From Halobacterium jilantaiense (GTDB taxonomy: Archaea > Halobacteriota > Halobacteria > Halobacteriales > Halobacteriaceae): a stretch of 64,000 nt of DNA. The stretch lies in assembly GCF_900110535.1 (NCBI RefSeq), contig NZ_FOJA01000001.1, positions 2,267,393 through 2,331,392 of the forward strand, in the 5' to 3' direction. A program made the translations under genes and the position numbers. Under the pieces are notes generated by a model. It was not told the DNA's origin. It did not search any database and was given only the letters and a program-made list of their open reading frames with translations. Of the stretch, positions 18,098 to 27,271 are shown in pieces (positions within the stretch are counted from its first letter, which is position 1; every line of letters begins with the position of its first letter).

Positions 18098-18539
18098 CCT
18101 GAGCGCACAGAAGCGGCTCGCAGCCGACGTCCTCGACGTCGGTGAGAACCGCGTCTGGTTCGACCCCGAGGCCCAGTCCGAGATCGCCGACGCGATCACG
18201 CGAGAGGACATCCGCGAGCTGGTCGCGGAGGGCACTATCGAAGCAGAGGACACGCAGGGCAACTCCCGCGGTCGCGCACGCGAGCGCGCCGCGAAGCGTG
18301 CCTACGGCCACCAGAAGGGAGCCGGTTCCCGGAAGGGGAAGTCCGGTGCGCGCGAAAACGAGAAGTCGGCGCACGTCGCCGGCATCCGCGCGCAGCGACA
18401 GAAGCTCCGCGAACTCCGCGACGACGGGACGCTGTCCCCGGCGGAGTACCGCGAGCTGTACAACATGGCGAAGGGCGGCGAGTTCGACAGCGTCCGTCGC
18501 CTCACGAACTACATCGACGAGAACTACGGTGATAGCTAA
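18090..18539 (+). CDS. rpl19e: Ribosomal protein L19e (eL19)
   Basis: 149 residues of the archaeal/eukaryotic eL19 family: [47 protein letters not shown], then the basic [29 protein letters not shown] linker and a helical C-terminus ([27 protein letters not shown]). It has no bacterial homologue. It overlaps both rpl32e and rpl18 (TAATG). Confidence 0.96.
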   Translation: MSDLSAQKRLAADVLDVGENRVWFDPEAQSEIADAITREDIRELVAEGTIEAEDTQGNSRGRARERAAKRAYGHQKGAGSRKGKSGARENEKSAHVAGIRAQRQKLRELRDDGTLSPAEYRELYNMAKGGEFDSVRRLTNYIDENYGDS

Positions 18540-19090
18540 TGGCGACAGGACCTAGATACAAGGTGCCGATGCGGCGCCGCCGCGAGGTCCGGACGGACTA
18601 CCATCAGAGGTTGCGCCTCCTGAAGTCGGGGAAACCCCGGCTTGTGGCTCGCAAGAGCAACAAGCACGTTACGGCGCAGCTGGTCGCGACCGGACCCGAC
18701 GGCGACGAAACGATCGCGAGCGCGCACTCCAGTGACCTCGACGAGTACGACTGGGAGGCTCCCACGGGGAACCTGCCGGCGGCGTACCTGACGGGGCTGC
18801 TCGCTGGGCAGCGCGCAGTGAACGCGGGCGTCGAGGAGGCGGTCCTCGACATCGGCCTGAACACGGCCACCCCGGGTTCGAAGGTGTTCGCCGTCCAGGA
18901 GGGCGTCATCGACGCCGGACTGGACGTCCCGCACAACGACTCGGTCTTCGCGGACTGGTCGCGGACGCGTGGCGAACACGTCGCGGAGTACGCAGAGAGT
19001 CTCGACGAGCCGCTGTACAGCGGTGACTTCGACGCAACGGAGCTTCCCGAGCACTTCGACGAGACTCGGGAGGCCATCATGGAGGACTAA
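18539..19090 (+). CDS. rpl18: Ribosomal protein L18 (uL18, archaeal type)
   Basis: 183 residues. The start ATGPRYKVPMRRRREVRTDYHQRLRLLKSGKPRLVARKSNKHVTAQLV is the archaeal L18 signature for 5S rRNA binding. The later AAYLTGLLAGQRAVNAGVEEAVLDIGLNTATPGSKVFA also fits. Its ATG shares a base with the rpl19e stop; rps5 follows after three bases. Confidence 0.96.
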   Translation: MATGPRYKVPMRRRREVRTDYHQRLRLLKSGKPRLVARKSNKHVTAQLVATGPDGDETIASAHSSDLDEYDWEAPTGNLPAAYLTGLLAGQRAVNAGVEEAVLDIGLNTATPGSKVFAVQEGVIDAGLDVPHNDSVFADWSRTRGEHVAEYAESLDEPLYSGDFDATELPEHFDETREAIMED

Positions 19091-19093
19091 CAC

Positions 19094-19732
19094 ATGAGTT
19101 ACAACGACACCTGGCAACCGAAGACCCGCCTCGGCCGCCTCGTCCAGGACGGGGAGATCGAGGACATGTCGGAGGCCCTGAACTCCGGGCTGCCGCTGAA
19201 GGAGCCAGAAATCGTCGACCAGCTCCTGCCGGGGCTGGACGACGAAGTGCTGGACATCAACATGGTCCAGCGGATGACCGACTCCGGCCGACGCGTGAAG
19301 TTCCGCTGCGTCGTCGCCATCGGCAACCGCGACGGCTACGTCGGCTACGCGGAGGGCCGCGACGACCAGGTCGGCGGTGCCATCCAGAAGGCCATCGAGG
19401 TAGCGAAGCTGAACATCATCGACGTCTCCCGTGGCTGCGGGTCGTGGGAGTGTGGCTGTGGGCGTCCCCACACCGTCGCGCTCAAGTCGACCGGCAAGGC
19501 GGGCAGCGTCGACGTGGAGCTCATTCCTGCGCCGCGCGGCCTCGGGCTGGCGGGCGGTGAGACCGTCCGACACGTGCTCGAGCTCGCCGGCATCGAGGAC
19601 ATCTGGACGCGCTCCTCCGGGAAGACGCGGACGACCGTGAACTTCGCGAAGGCGACGTTCAACGCGCTCCGCGCGACCTCCGAGGCTCGCGTGCCCCAGT
19701 ACGCTCGCGAGCAGCGAGAGGTGATCGAGTGA
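19094..19732 (+). CDS. rps5: Ribosomal protein S5 (uS5)
   Basis: 212 residues. It has the archaeal S5 start [19 protein letters not shown], the double-stranded RNA-binding core [56 protein letters not shown], and the C-terminal half with [34 protein letters not shown]5 is important for decoding accuracy. Its TGA overlaps the rpl30 ATG. Confidence 0.97.
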   Translation: MSYNDTWQPKTRLGRLVQDGEIEDMSEALNSGLPLKEPEIVDQLLPGLDDEVLDINMVQRMTDSGRRVKFRCVVAIGNRDGYVGYAEGRDDQVGGAIQKAIEVAKLNIIDVSRGCGSWECGCGRPHTVALKSTGKAGSVDVELIPAPRGLGLAGGETVRHVLELAGIEDIWTRSSGKTRTTVNFAKATFNALRATSEARVPQYAREQREVIE

Positions 19733-20196
19733 TGCAGGCGGTTGTCCAGATCCGCGGCGAGGTCAACATGCAGCAGGACGTCGTCGACACGCTGGAGATG
19801 CTGAACATCCACAACGTCAACCACTGCGCGCTCGTTCCCGAGACCGAAACGTACTCGGGGATGGTCGCCAAGGTGAACGACTACGTGGCGTTCGGTGAGC
19901 CGAGCGAGGACGTCCTCGCGGAGCTGCTCGAGAAGCGCGCGGAGCCTGCCGAGGGGTCCGCCGACGTGGACGACGAGTGGCTCACTGAACACACCGAGTA
20001 CGACGACGTCGCCGACCTCGCGGGCGCGCTGCTCGACGAGGAGACGACGCTGCGTGACGCGGGCCTCGCGCCCGTGCTCCGTCTGCACCCGCCGCGGGGC
20101 GGCCACGACGGCATCAAGCAGCCCGTCAGCGACGGCGGCCAGCTCGGGAAACACACGACCGAGGAGATCGACAGTCTCCTCACCGAGATGCGATAA
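19732..20196 (+). CDS. rpl30: Ribosomal protein L30 (uL30, archaeal long form)
   Basis: 154 residues, the long archaeal/eukaryotic-type L30. The ferredoxin-like core is QAVVQIRGEVNMQQDVVDTLEMLNIHNVNHCALVPETETYSGMVAKVNDYVAFGEP, and the C-terminus ends with RLHPPRGGHDGIKQPVSDGGQLGKH, typical of the archaeal form. ATG 19732 is chosen because it makes the TGATG overlap with rps5; the GTG at 19729 adds only one residue. Confidence 0.95.
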   Translation: MQAVVQIRGEVNMQQDVVDTLEMLNIHNVNHCALVPETETYSGMVAKVNDYVAFGEPSEDVLAELLEKRAEPAEGSADVDDEWLTEHTEYDDVADLAGALLDEETTLRDAGLAPVLRLHPPRGGHDGIKQPVSDGGQLGKHTTEEIDSLLTEMR

Positions 20197-20198
20197 CC

Positions 20199-20660
20199 AT
20201 GACCGACAAGAAACGACGACAGCGCGGCTCTCGAACGCACGGCGGCGGGACGCACAAGAACCGCCGCGGCGCCGGTAACCGCGGCGGTCGCGGTCGTGCG
20301 GGTCGCAAGAAACACGAGCAACACAACTACGAGGACGTCGGCAAGAGCGGCTTCAAGCGGCCGGAGAAGACCGACCGAGATGTCGCGGAGGTCTCCGTCC
20401 AGGAGCTCGACGAGGACATCGCCCTGCTCGCGGAGGAGGGCATCGCCGAGGAGACGGAGTACGGCTACCGCGTCGACGCCCGTGACGTCGCCGACGACGG
20501 CTGGGACGCCGACGTGGTGAAGGTGCTCGGCGGCGGCCAGCTCTACGAACAGCTCGAAGTGACGGCGGACGCGTTCAGCGACACCGCCGTCGACCTCATC
20601 GAGGGCGAGGGCGGCGACGCCGTCGTCTCCGAGCGAGCGAGCGAGGACGACGAGGAGTAA
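20199..20660 (+). CDS. rpl15: Ribosomal protein L15 (uL15)
   Basis: 153 residues. The basic, Gly-rich N-terminal tail KKRRQRGSRTHGGGTHKNRRGAGNRGGRGRAGRKK threads into 23S rRNA, and the globular C-terminal part (GYRVDARDVADDGWDADVVKVLGGGQLYEQLEVTADAFSDTAVDLIEGEGG) is acidic, as expected for a halophile. It lies three bases before secY. Confidence 0.96.
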   Translation: MTDKKRRQRGSRTHGGGTHKNRRGAGNRGGRGRAGRKKHEQHNYEDVGKSGFKRPEKTDRDVAEVSVQELDEDIALLAEEGIAEETEYGYRVDARDVADDGWDADVVKVLGGGQLYEQLEVTADAFSDTAVDLIEGEGGDAVVSERASEDDEE

Positions 20661-20663
20661 CCT

Positions 20664-22139
20664 ATGGGATGGAAGGAGGCTGCTGCGCCGGTCCTCACGC
20701 GGATGCCCTCGGTCCAGCGACCGGAAGGGCACGTGCCGTTCCGCCGGAAGATGTACTGGACGGGGGGAATCCTCGTGCTGTACTTCTTCCTGACGAACGT
20801 CCCGCTCTGGGGCATCGAAACCGCGGGCGACGACTTCTTCGGGCAGTTCCGGAGTCTGCTCGCCGGTGGTCAGGGTACCGTGCTCCAGCTCGGTATCGGT
20901 CCGATCGTCACGGCGAGTATCGTCTTGCAGCTGCTCGGTGGCGCGAACCTCCTGGGCTTGGACACGGACAACGACCCGCGTGACCAGGCCATCTACCAGG
21001 GCCTCCAGAAGTTCCTGGTGTTCGTGATGATCGTGCTGACGGGCGCACCGATGGTGTTCCTCGGGAACTTCCTGCAGCCGAGCCAGCAGCTCGCCCAGTC
21101 GATTCCGGGCGGAGCGCTCGGTGTGGAGTTCCTCATTTTCGCCCAGATCGCGGTCGGTGGCATCCTCCTCCTGTTCATGGACGAGGTCATCTCGAAGTGG
21201 GGCGTCGGGTCCGGCATCGGGCTGTTCATCGTCGCCGGCGTGAGCCAGAGCCTGGTCGGCGGGCTCGTGTTCTGGGAGGGCGGCGTCGGTAGCCAGGGTC
21301 TGATTCCGACGTGGTTCGACATCGTCGCCGGGAACGTCTCGAACATCCCGCCGTTGCTGTCGATGGACGGGGTGTCGTTCCTGCTGATGCAGGCCGGGAT
21401 TCTCGGACTGCTGACGACGCTGTTCATCTACGTCGTCGTCGTGTACGCGGAGAGCGTGCGCGTCGAGATTCCCCTGAGCCACGCTCGCGTGAAGGGTGCC
21501 CGGGGCCGGTTCCCGGTGAAGCTCATCTACGCGAGCGTCCTGCCGATGATCCTGGTTCGCGCGCTGCAGGCGAACATCCAGTTCCTCGGCCAGATCCTGA
21601 ACTCGACGATGGCGTCGCTGCCGACGTGGCTCGGCGTCTACGACGGGAACGGACAGGTCGTGGGCGGGATATTCTACTACCTGGCACCCATCTACAACCC
21701 GCAGGCGTGGATGTGGTGGACGGCCGGGACGAGCGCCGAGCCGTGGCAGGTCCTCATCCGCATCGCGGTGGACCTGACGTTCATGATCGTCGGCGGTGCC
21801 GTCTTCGCGGTGTTCTGGGTGGAGACCGCGGACATGGGGCCGGACGCGACGGCACGCCAGATTCAGAACTCGGGGATGCAGATTCCCGGGTTCCGGAAGA
21901 ACCAGGGCGTCATCGAGAAGGTGATGGAGCGGTACATCCCGCAGGTCACCGTCATCGGTGGTGCGCTGGTCGGGCTGCTCGCCGTGATGGCGAACATGCT
22001 CGGAACTATCGGGAACGTCACCGGCACCGGCTTGCTGCTGACGATTTCCATCACCTACAAGCTCTACGAGGAGATCGCGGAAGAGCAGATGATGGAGATG
22101 CACCCGATGATGCGGGAGATGTTCGGCGGCGGCGACTGA
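20664..22139 (+). CDS. secY: Protein translocase subunit SecY
   Basis: 491 residues with ten predicted membrane helices, the channel of the Sec system. Family landmarks are the amphipathic N-terminal EAAAPVLTRMPSVQRPEGHVPFRRKMYWTGGILVLYFFLTNVPLWGI, GPIVTASIVLQLLGGANLLGLDTDNDPRDQAIYQG (plug and helix 2), the EVISKWGVGSGIGLFIVAGV segment, and the cytoplasmic loop VRVEIPLSHARVKGARGRFPVKLIYASVLPMIL that docks the ribosome. It is the last gene of the ribosomal operon, three bases after rpl15; after its stop there is a 105-base gap with a pyrimidine run (CTCTTTCTCTCC at 22149-22160) but no clear terminator hairpin. Confidence 0.97.
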   Translation: MGWKEAAAPVLTRMPSVQRPEGHVPFRRKMYWTGGILVLYFFLTNVPLWGIETAGDDFFGQFRSLLAGGQGTVLQLGIGPIVTASIVLQLLGGANLLGLDTDNDPRDQAIYQGLQKFLVFVMIVLTGAPMVFLGNFLQPSQQLAQSIPGGALGVEFLIFAQIAVGGILLLFMDEVISKWGVGSGIGLFIVAGVSQSLVGGLVFWEGGVGSQGLIPTWFDIVAGNVSNIPPLLSMDGVSFLLMQAGILGLLTTLFIYVVVVYAESVRVEIPLSHARVKGARGRFPVKLIYASVLPMILVRALQANIQFLGQILNSTMASLPTWLGVYDGNGQVVGGIFYYLAPIYNPQAWMWWTAGTSAEPWQVLIRIAVDLTFMIVGGAVFAVFWVETADMGPDATARQIQNSGMQIPGFRKNQGVIEKVMERYIPQVTVIGGALVGLLAVMANMLGTIGNVTGTGLLLTISITYKLYEEIAEEQMMEMHPMMREMFGGGD

Positions 22140-22214
22140 CCGCGGGACACTCTTTCTCTCCGTTCGCGCTGGCTGCGTAGCGATTACTGGGGCTAGCGGT
22201 CCCGAATCCGAACG

Positions 22215-22220
22215 CTTATC
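22215..22220 (+). promoter_or_regulatory. TATA-like box for the iron-type binding protein gene
   Basis: CTTATC lies 25-30 bases before the ATG at 22245, placing the transcript start at or next to the start codon (leaderless). The palindrome at 22223-22242 lies between this box and the start, where a bound repressor would block transcription. Confidence 0.5.
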
Positions 22221-22222
22221 CT

Positions 22223-22242
22223 ATTTTAGGGCTGCCTAAAAT
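22223..22242. promoter_or_regulatory. DtxR/IdeR-like iron-box palindrome
   Basis: ATTTTAGG-GCTG-CCTAAAAT: perfect 8-base arms around a 4-base centre. It closely resembles the TTAGG...CCTAA operators of the DtxR/IdeR/SirR family, whose members (SirR, Idr) control iron genes in haloarchaea. It ends three bases before the ATG of an iron-type substrate-binding lipoprotein, so iron-dependent repression is a natural inference. Confidence 0.65.
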
Positions 22243-22244
22243 CT

Positions 22245-23450
22245 ATGCGCGGGAGACTGACGCGCCGACGGTACCTGATGGGGGCGGCGGCCAGCAGTGC
22301 GCTGCTCGCCGGCTGTGCGAGCCCCGAGTCGGACGGCGACGAGAACACGGACGACCTGACCACGGCCGGCCAGCGAACGGACGCAACCACGACCACCGGG
22401 TCGGCGGACTACCAGGCGTCACTGGCTCCGATGGGCGATGTCACGTTCGAGCAGCCGCCGGAGAACGCCTTCGTGCTGTTCCCCCAGTACGCCGACATGG
22501 CGGTCGCACTCGGCCACGGTGACGCCGTCAACTCCATCTACGTCCCGCAGATGAGCGGTCCGACGATGAACAACTACTACGACCGCCTCGACGGCGTCGG
22601 CTTCGATTACGAGGGGCTGCCGGACCCGCTCGGTGACGGCCTCGACCCCGAGGAGTTCTATGACCTCGACAGCGACGTCCACTTCCTCGACCCCGCGTAC
22701 GTGCGCACGCAGGACGGCTGGGACGAAAGTGATATCGCGGACATCGCGTCGAGCATCGGCCCGTGGTTCGGGAACTTCTACAGCGGCACGCACGCCCAGC
22801 CTCACGAGGCCTACCGCGACGACTACGAGTACTACACGCTCTGGGAGCTGTTCGGCCGGGTCGCCGACGTGTTCCAGGAACGCGAGCGCTTCGAGGCGCT
22901 CCGGGGGGTCCACGAGGACCTGCTCGCGACCATCGAGTCGGAGCTGCCGCCAGAGAGCGAGCGTCCGACGGCCGTCCGCGTGACGTACAGCGAGGGCTCG
23001 TTCTACACGTACCACCTGAACAAGCCCGGGTACTGGCTGGCCGACACTCGGCCGCTGGCCGCCCACGACGCGTTCGCCGACGAGGACTGGTCGAGCCTCT
23101 GGGGGACGGTCGGTTACGAGACGATGCTGGACGCGGACCCGGACGTTATCCTCCACCTCTGGGGCGCGACTCCGAACTACGACATGACAGACGTCCGCGA
23201 GCGCCTCCGGAATAGCGAAACCGGCGGCCGGCTCTCCGCGGTGGAGAACGACCGTGTGTACGCGTCGGGAATGCGCTACCAGGGCCCCATCATGAACCTC
23301 TTCCAGCTCGAGATGACCGCCAAGCAGCTCTACCCGGACGTGTTCGGCGAGTGGCCCGAGTACGAGGGCGGCTCGTACCCCGAGATTCCCGAGGCCGAAC
23401 GCCTGTTCGACCGCGACGAGGTCGCGCGCATCGTCACCGACGGGGCCTGA
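22245..23450 (+). CDS. ABC-type substrate-binding lipoprotein, probably iron uptake
   Basis: 401 residues. The N-terminus has a Tat motif (RRRYLM) and lipobox LLAGC (Cys 24), then an acidic linker, so the mature protein is anchored outside the cell. The body is like class III (BtuF/FepB-type) binding proteins: a first lobe with FVLFPQYADMAVALGHGDAVNSIYVPQ, a long helix region (VFQERERFEALRGVHEDLLATIESEL), and a second lobe with YETMLDADPDVILHLWG and NDRVYASGMRYQGPIMNLF. Such proteins deliver iron complexes or cobalamin to ABC importers. The DtxR-like palindrome overlapping its start points to iron. No permease or ATPase gene is adjacent. It is the first gene after the ribosomal operon and is followed by a convergent gene one base later. 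Confidence 0.75.
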   Translation: MRGRLTRRRYLMGAAASSALLAGCASPESDGDENTDDLTTAGQRTDATTTTGSADYQASLAPMGDVTFEQPPENAFVLFPQYADMAVALGHGDAVNSIYVPQMSGPTMNNYYDRLDGVGFDYEGLPDPLGDGLDPEEFYDLDSDVHFLDPAYVRTQDGWDESDIADIASSIGPWFGNFYSGTHAQPHEAYRDDYEYYTLWELFGRVADVFQERERFEALRGVHEDLLATIESELPPESERPTAVRVTYSEGSFYTYHLNKPGYWLADTRPLAAHDAFADEDWSSLWGTVGYETMLDADPDVILHLWGATPNYDMTDVRERLRNSETGGRLSAVENDRVYASGMRYQGPIMNLFQLEMTAKQLYPDVFGEWPEYEGGSYPEIPEAERLFDRDEVARIVTDGA

Positions 23451-24092
23451 CTACCCGGAGTCGCCACTGGCCGTCGGGTTGCTGGTGCCGAGCGCGCGCC
23501 GGCCGAACCGAACCACGAGTCCCGCACCGAGCAGGTCGAAAACCAGGTCGCCGAGCGTGTCTCTCCGCCCGTAGTGGACGAGCAGCGGCTCGAACCCCAG
23601 TCGGTCGGCGACGGCGTGGACCGCGTACTCGAGCAGTTCCCAGAACACACCGAGCGCGAGTGTCACGGTCGTAATCGTCGCTGCGCGGGCCCGGGGGCCG
23701 GCCGCCGCGGTGTCGCCGTCACCGGACTCCGCGTGGAGGGCGAGGTCTGTCGCGCCCGCGACGACGACGCCAGAGAGCGTGTGCGCGAGGTGGTCCCACC
23801 ACCACACGCGGTCGTAGGGTCCGAGCATCCCGAGCGTGTGGACGAGCGCCGACAGGGACACCCAGAGCCGGTGCCAGGGCCGCAGTCGGACGCCGTACCT
23901 GGCTTCGAGCGCACGCGGCAGCGCAGTGAACGCGGCCGACACGACCGCGTTCACGACGACTGTCGGGTCGCGGCGGCGGACGCCCGCGGCGAGTGCGACA
24001 CCGATACCGGCCTTGACGACGCGGTTCGCCAGAGCAACGCCGTCGACGCCCGGTCTCGACCGCCTCGACGCCCCGGTATCGCCGTCGTTCAT
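23451..24092 (-). CDS. Integral membrane protein, DUF2238/YjdF-like
   Basis: 213 residues with about five hydrophobic segments. The middle carries HTLGMLGPYDRVWWWDHLAHTLSGVVVAG and later LGVFWELLEYAVH and YGRRDTLGDLVFDLLGA. The pattern of His, Trp, Glu and a C-terminal DTxxDLxxDxxGA motif is characteristic of the DUF2238/YjdF-like membrane family. Function of that family is not known. It ends one base after the convergent binding-protein gene, and starts seven bases after the end of the DsrE gene, so it is probably cotranscribed with it. Confidence 0.65.
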   Translation of the reverse strand: MNDGDTGASRRSRPGVDGVALANRVVKAGIGVALAAGVRRRDPTVVVNAVVSAAFTALPRALEARYGVRLRPWHRLWVSLSALVHTLGMLGPYDRVWWWDHLAHTLSGVVVAGATDLALHAESGDGDTAAAGPRARAATITTVTLALGVFWELLEYAVHAVADRLGFEPLLVHYGRRDTLGDLVFDLLGAGLVVRFGRRALGTSNPTASGDSG

Positions 24093-24099
24093 CGCTGCT

Positions 24100-24438
24100 T
24101 CAGGGTCGGAGGTACGCGTACCCGTCGTTCTGGAGGCGCGTCACCTCGACGGCACCCTCCGGCACTGTCTCGACGCCGTCGACGAGGTCCGACTCGTCGA
24201 GGCTCGCCGTCTCGAGGGTGTTCGCACAGCCCTTGAACGGGACGCCGTCGTCGAGCAGCGAGCGGACGCGGTCCGCGTACTCGCCGTCGGCGGTCACGGC
24301 TTCGATGCCACCGGACTGCGCGACGACCGCGACTTCGTCGATGCTGTCGCTCTCGTCGGCGAGCATGTTCTCCGCGACGGCCAGCGCGGTCTCCTGTTCG
24401 GCCTCGTCGCCGGAGCTCAGGTGTACGACGCTTCGCAT
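24100..24438 (-). CDS. DsrE-family protein
   Basis: 112 residues. The pattern VVHLSSGDEAEQETALAVAENMLAD, EVAVVAQSGGIEAV, GVPFKGCANTLE and a C-terminal VPEGAVEVTRLQNDGYAYLRP matches small DsrE/DsrF-like proteins. The single Cys (in FKGCANTL) sits where related sulfur-carrier proteins have their active or structural Cys, so a redox or sulfur-relay role is possible but not shown. It probably forms a two-gene operon with the downstream membrane protein gene. Confidence 0.75.
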   Translation of the reverse strand: MRSVVHLSSGDEAEQETALAVAENMLADESDSIDEVAVVAQSGGIEAVTADGEYADRVRSLLDDGVPFKGCANTLETASLDESDLVDGVETVPEGAVEVTRLQNDGYAYLRP

Positions 24439-24540
24439 ACGCGTACGACGGGCGAGAGCGACTAATGCCGACTGCCTGCACTGACCAGCACTCCTCCGTC
24501 CCGCAACTCGACGCGGTCGCGGCTGACGGGCGGGCTACAG

Positions 24541-27165
24541 TCACGTCTCGAACTCGAAGCGCGCGCCGCCGTCCGCGCTCTCCGTCAGCGTCACGTCCCA
24601 GCCGTGGTTCTCCGCGGTCGTGGCGACGATTGCGAGCCCGAACCCGGTGCCGCTCGTGGTCGTCGTGTACCCCATCTCGAAGACGTCTTCGCGGTTGGTC
24701 TCGCGGATACCGGGCCCGTCGTCCGCCACGTAGAACCCTCGCCGGTCGTCGAGTTCGCCGACGCGAACCGTCACCGCTGCGGACTCCCGGAACGCCCCGT
24801 CGGGCTGGACCGGCCGTTCGGACGGGACGACGCTCTCCGGGGTGCGCGACGCGTGGTCTGTCGAACCGTGTTCGACAGCGTTCCGGAAGAGGTTCTCGAA
24901 GAGCTCCTGGAGACGGCTGGGGACAGCCGTCACCCGGCAGTCGTCGGTGTCGATGTCGACGTTGGCGTCGCCGGTATCGACAGCGTTCCAGGCCGCAGCG
25001 GCGGCGTCCTGAAGCGGGACGGCCTCGGGGTCTCGGCTGTCGGGGCCGTCGCGGGCGAGCGTCAGCAGTTCGTCGAGTATCTCGTCGACGCGGTCGAGGG
25101 ACTCCTCGACAGTGACGAGCGTGTCCTCGTCGCCGGTCTGCCGGTAGCGCTGCAGCCACCCCGTGGCGACGTTCAGCGGGCTCCGGAGGTCGTGGCTGAC
25201 GACGCTCGCGAATTCGTCGAGGCGTTCGTTCTGGGCTTCCAGTTCGCGGCGTCGCCGGTTCCGTTCGGTGACGTCCCGGAGTACGCCGATGGCTCCCCGG
25301 AAGTCGCCGTCGTGGGGGCGGAGCGCGAGGTGGCACTCCACGACTCTGGTCTCGTCGCCGTCGGCCGGGTGGACGCGGAACTCGAATTTGCCCTTGTCGT
25401 GGTCGTTGTCCGAGGACAGCAACGCGGCGACTGTCTCCCGGTATCGAGGGACGACTTCGCGCTCGAAGATTCCGTCGTCGACGAGCTCGGGGACGCTGTG
25501 GTCGCTGAGTTCGTCGTAGGGGAGTCCGAGCAGGTCGGCCGCCTGACGGTTGCCGTCCACGTAGTTGGCCGCTTCGTCGAGGATGAACACCGCGTCCGGC
25601 GCGGTCTCCACGATGGTCTCGGCGCGCCGTCGCTGCCGTTCGCGCTCGCGGCGGTCGGCGACGTCTCGGCAGATGGCGAGCACGGCGGGGTCGTCCTCGT
25701 AGGTGATGGTGGCTGCAGTGAACTCGATTGGGGTTCGGTCGCCGTCGGTGGTCAGCGCCTCGAACTCGTAGCGCCGCTCGGGGTCGCCGCCGGCGAGTCG
25801 GCGTTCCAGCCGGGAGAGGACTGTCTCGCGGTATTCCGGCGCGACGACGTCCGCGACCGGCGTCCCTTCGAGGGACTCCGGGTCGGAGTCGAGGATGGCG
25901 GCACCCTCGGAGTTCGCGAACTTCAGGACGCCGTCCTGGGCGACGAACACGCCGTCGTTCGCCTCCTCGACGACGGTCGCGTACTTCTCCTCGCTCTCCC
26001 GGAGTTTGCGTTCGCGGCGGCGCTGCTCGGTGACGTCCCGGACGACGCCGGCTGTCCCCCGGAAGCCGCCGTCCTCCGGGAGCAGGCCGACGTGGACGTC
26101 GAGGTGGTCGACGCCGTCGGCCCAGTGCTCACCAGTCAACGACACGGTCGCGGACTCGCCGTCACCCTTCATGAGGCGTGAGACGACGCGGGTCCCCTCG
26201 GCGAAGTCGTCGTCGGTCATCAGCGTCGACGAGTGGCTGCCGACGAGGTCGTCTCGGTCGCGGCCGCTGAGTTCCTCGAAGGCGTCGTTGACGAACGTGA
26301 TGACGCCGTCTTCGTCGGTCGTGTAGACGGGGTCGCCGACGGCCTGAACGATGGTCTGGACGCGCGCGAGTTCGCGCTCTCGGCGTACGCGGTCGGTGAT
26401 GTCGGTGAACGAGGCGACGACCCGGTCGACGCCGCCGTCGTCGTCGAAGATGGGCGCGCAGTGCATCACGAGGTACTTCTCCCAGCCGTCCGGGAAGACG
26501 ACCGCGAGCCGTTCGCCGTGCAGCGGCTGGCCGCTGTCGGCGACCCGGCGGGCGGGATGGTCGTTCCCGCCGAGCGGGTCGCCGTCGAGGTCTGCGAGCG
26601 TCCAGTCGGGGTCGGCGGGGAACTGCGCGTCCTTCAGTCCGAGTGTCGCCTGCGCGCGGTCCGTGGCGGAGGCGACGCGGCCGTCGGGCTGGAAGACGAC
26701 GGACCCCGGAGTGGTGGCGAGGACCTGTTCGAGGAGGTGTTTCTCCTCGCGGAGCGCGGTCTGCGAGCGCCGCTTCTCGACGGCGTTGCGCACGCGGTTG
26801 GCGAGGACGGTGTACTGGTCGGTTCCGGTGTCCTTCTGGAGGTAGTCGGTGACGCCCGCGGAGATGGCGTCGCTCGCGATTTCCTCGTCGCCTTTCCCGG
26901 TGAACAGCATGAACGGGAGTTCGGAGTGGGCCTCGCGGACGACTTCGAGGAACTCCAGGCCGTTCATCCCGGGCATGTCGTGGTCCGAGACGATGCAGTC
27001 GACGGTCGCGTCCCCGAGATACTCGAGCGCGGATTCGGCGTCCGGCCGGGTCGTCACGTCGAAGTCGTCGTCTTCCCGTTCGAGGTACGTCGCGGTGAGG
27101 TCCGCGAGCGCGTCGTCGTCCTCGACGAGGAGGACGACGATGGGGTCCCCTGACACGGTCGTCAT
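24541..27165 (-). CDS. REC-4xPAS hybrid sensor histidine kinase
   Basis: 874 residues. Domains in order: receiver (9-125, phosphoacceptor D61 in IVSDHDMPGMNG, conserved K111), four PAS domains (about 140-255, 260-380, 385-505 and 510-630), a HisKA dimerisation domain with phospho-His H658 (VVSHDLRSPLN), and a HATPase_c domain (N-box NLFRNAVEH from 758, DDGPGI near 815, GTGFGL near 840). No membrane helices, so it senses inside the cell, perhaps redox, light or ligands bound by PAS. The ATG at 27165 gives a normal receiver start and has a TATA-like box 26-31 bases upstream; the longer frame is a shadow. The N-terminal receiver is very like that of the protein at 60309-61271. Divergent from trkA; no output regulator is adjacent. 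Confidence 0.9.
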   Translation of the reverse strand: MTTVSGDPIVVLLVEDDDALADLTATYLEREDDDFDVTTRPDAESALEYLGDATVDCIVSDHDMPGMNGLEFLEVVREAHSELPFMLFTGKGDEEIASDAISAGVTDYLQKDTGTDQYTVLANRVRNAVEKRRSQTALREEKHLLEQVLATTPGSVVFQPDGRVASATDRAQATLGLKDAQFPADPDWTLADLDGDPLGGNDHPARRVADSGQPLHGERLAVVFPDGWEKYLVMHCAPIFDDDGGVDRVVASFTDITDRVRRERELARVQTIVQAVGDPVYTTDEDGVITFVNDAFEELSGRDRDDLVGSHSSTLMTDDDFAEGTRVVSRLMKGDGESATVSLTGEHWADGVDHLDVHVGLLPEDGGFRGTAGVVRDVTEQRRRERKLRESEEKYATVVEEANDGVFVAQDGVLKFANSEGAAILDSDPESLEGTPVADVVAPEYRETVLSRLERRLAGGDPERRYEFEALTTDGDRTPIEFTAATITYEDDPAVLAICRDVADRRERERQRRRAETIVETAPDAVFILDEAANYVDGNRQAADLLGLPYDELSDHSVPELVDDGIFEREVVPRYRETVAALLSSDNDHDKGKFEFRVHPADGDETRVVECHLALRPHDGDFRGAIGVLRDVTERNRRRRELEAQNERLDEFASVVSHDLRSPLNVATGWLQRYRQTGDEDTLVTVEESLDRVDEILDELLTLARDGPDSRDPEAVPLQDAAAAAWNAVDTGDANVDIDTDDCRVTAVPSRLQELFENLFRNAVEHGSTDHASRTPESVVPSERPVQPDGAFRESAAVTVRVGELDDRRGFYVADDGPGIRETNREDVFEMGYTTTTSGTGFGLAIVATTAENHGWDVTLTESADGGARFEFET

Positions 27166-27190
27166 TTGTACCCGATGTATTCTGGGGGCC

Positions 27191-27196
27191 AATAAA
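27191..27196 (-). promoter_or_regulatory. TATA-like box for the histidine kinase gene
   Basis: TTTATT on the minus strand lies 26-31 bases before the ATG at 27165, consistent with a leaderless transcript. It is in the 106-base divergent gap between the kinase and trkA. Confidence 0.55.
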
Positions 27197-27271
27197 CGTT
27201 GCAGTCGCTTCCGACACGCACTTGACGGCGGCCGTCCAGTCACCGGACATGCAACGCGGGGGCCGAAACTA

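Noticed and set aside
19881-22103. 740-residue minus-strand frame opposite rpl15 and secY
   Set aside because: The plus strand holds two unmistakable conserved genes; the minus frame is their shadow.
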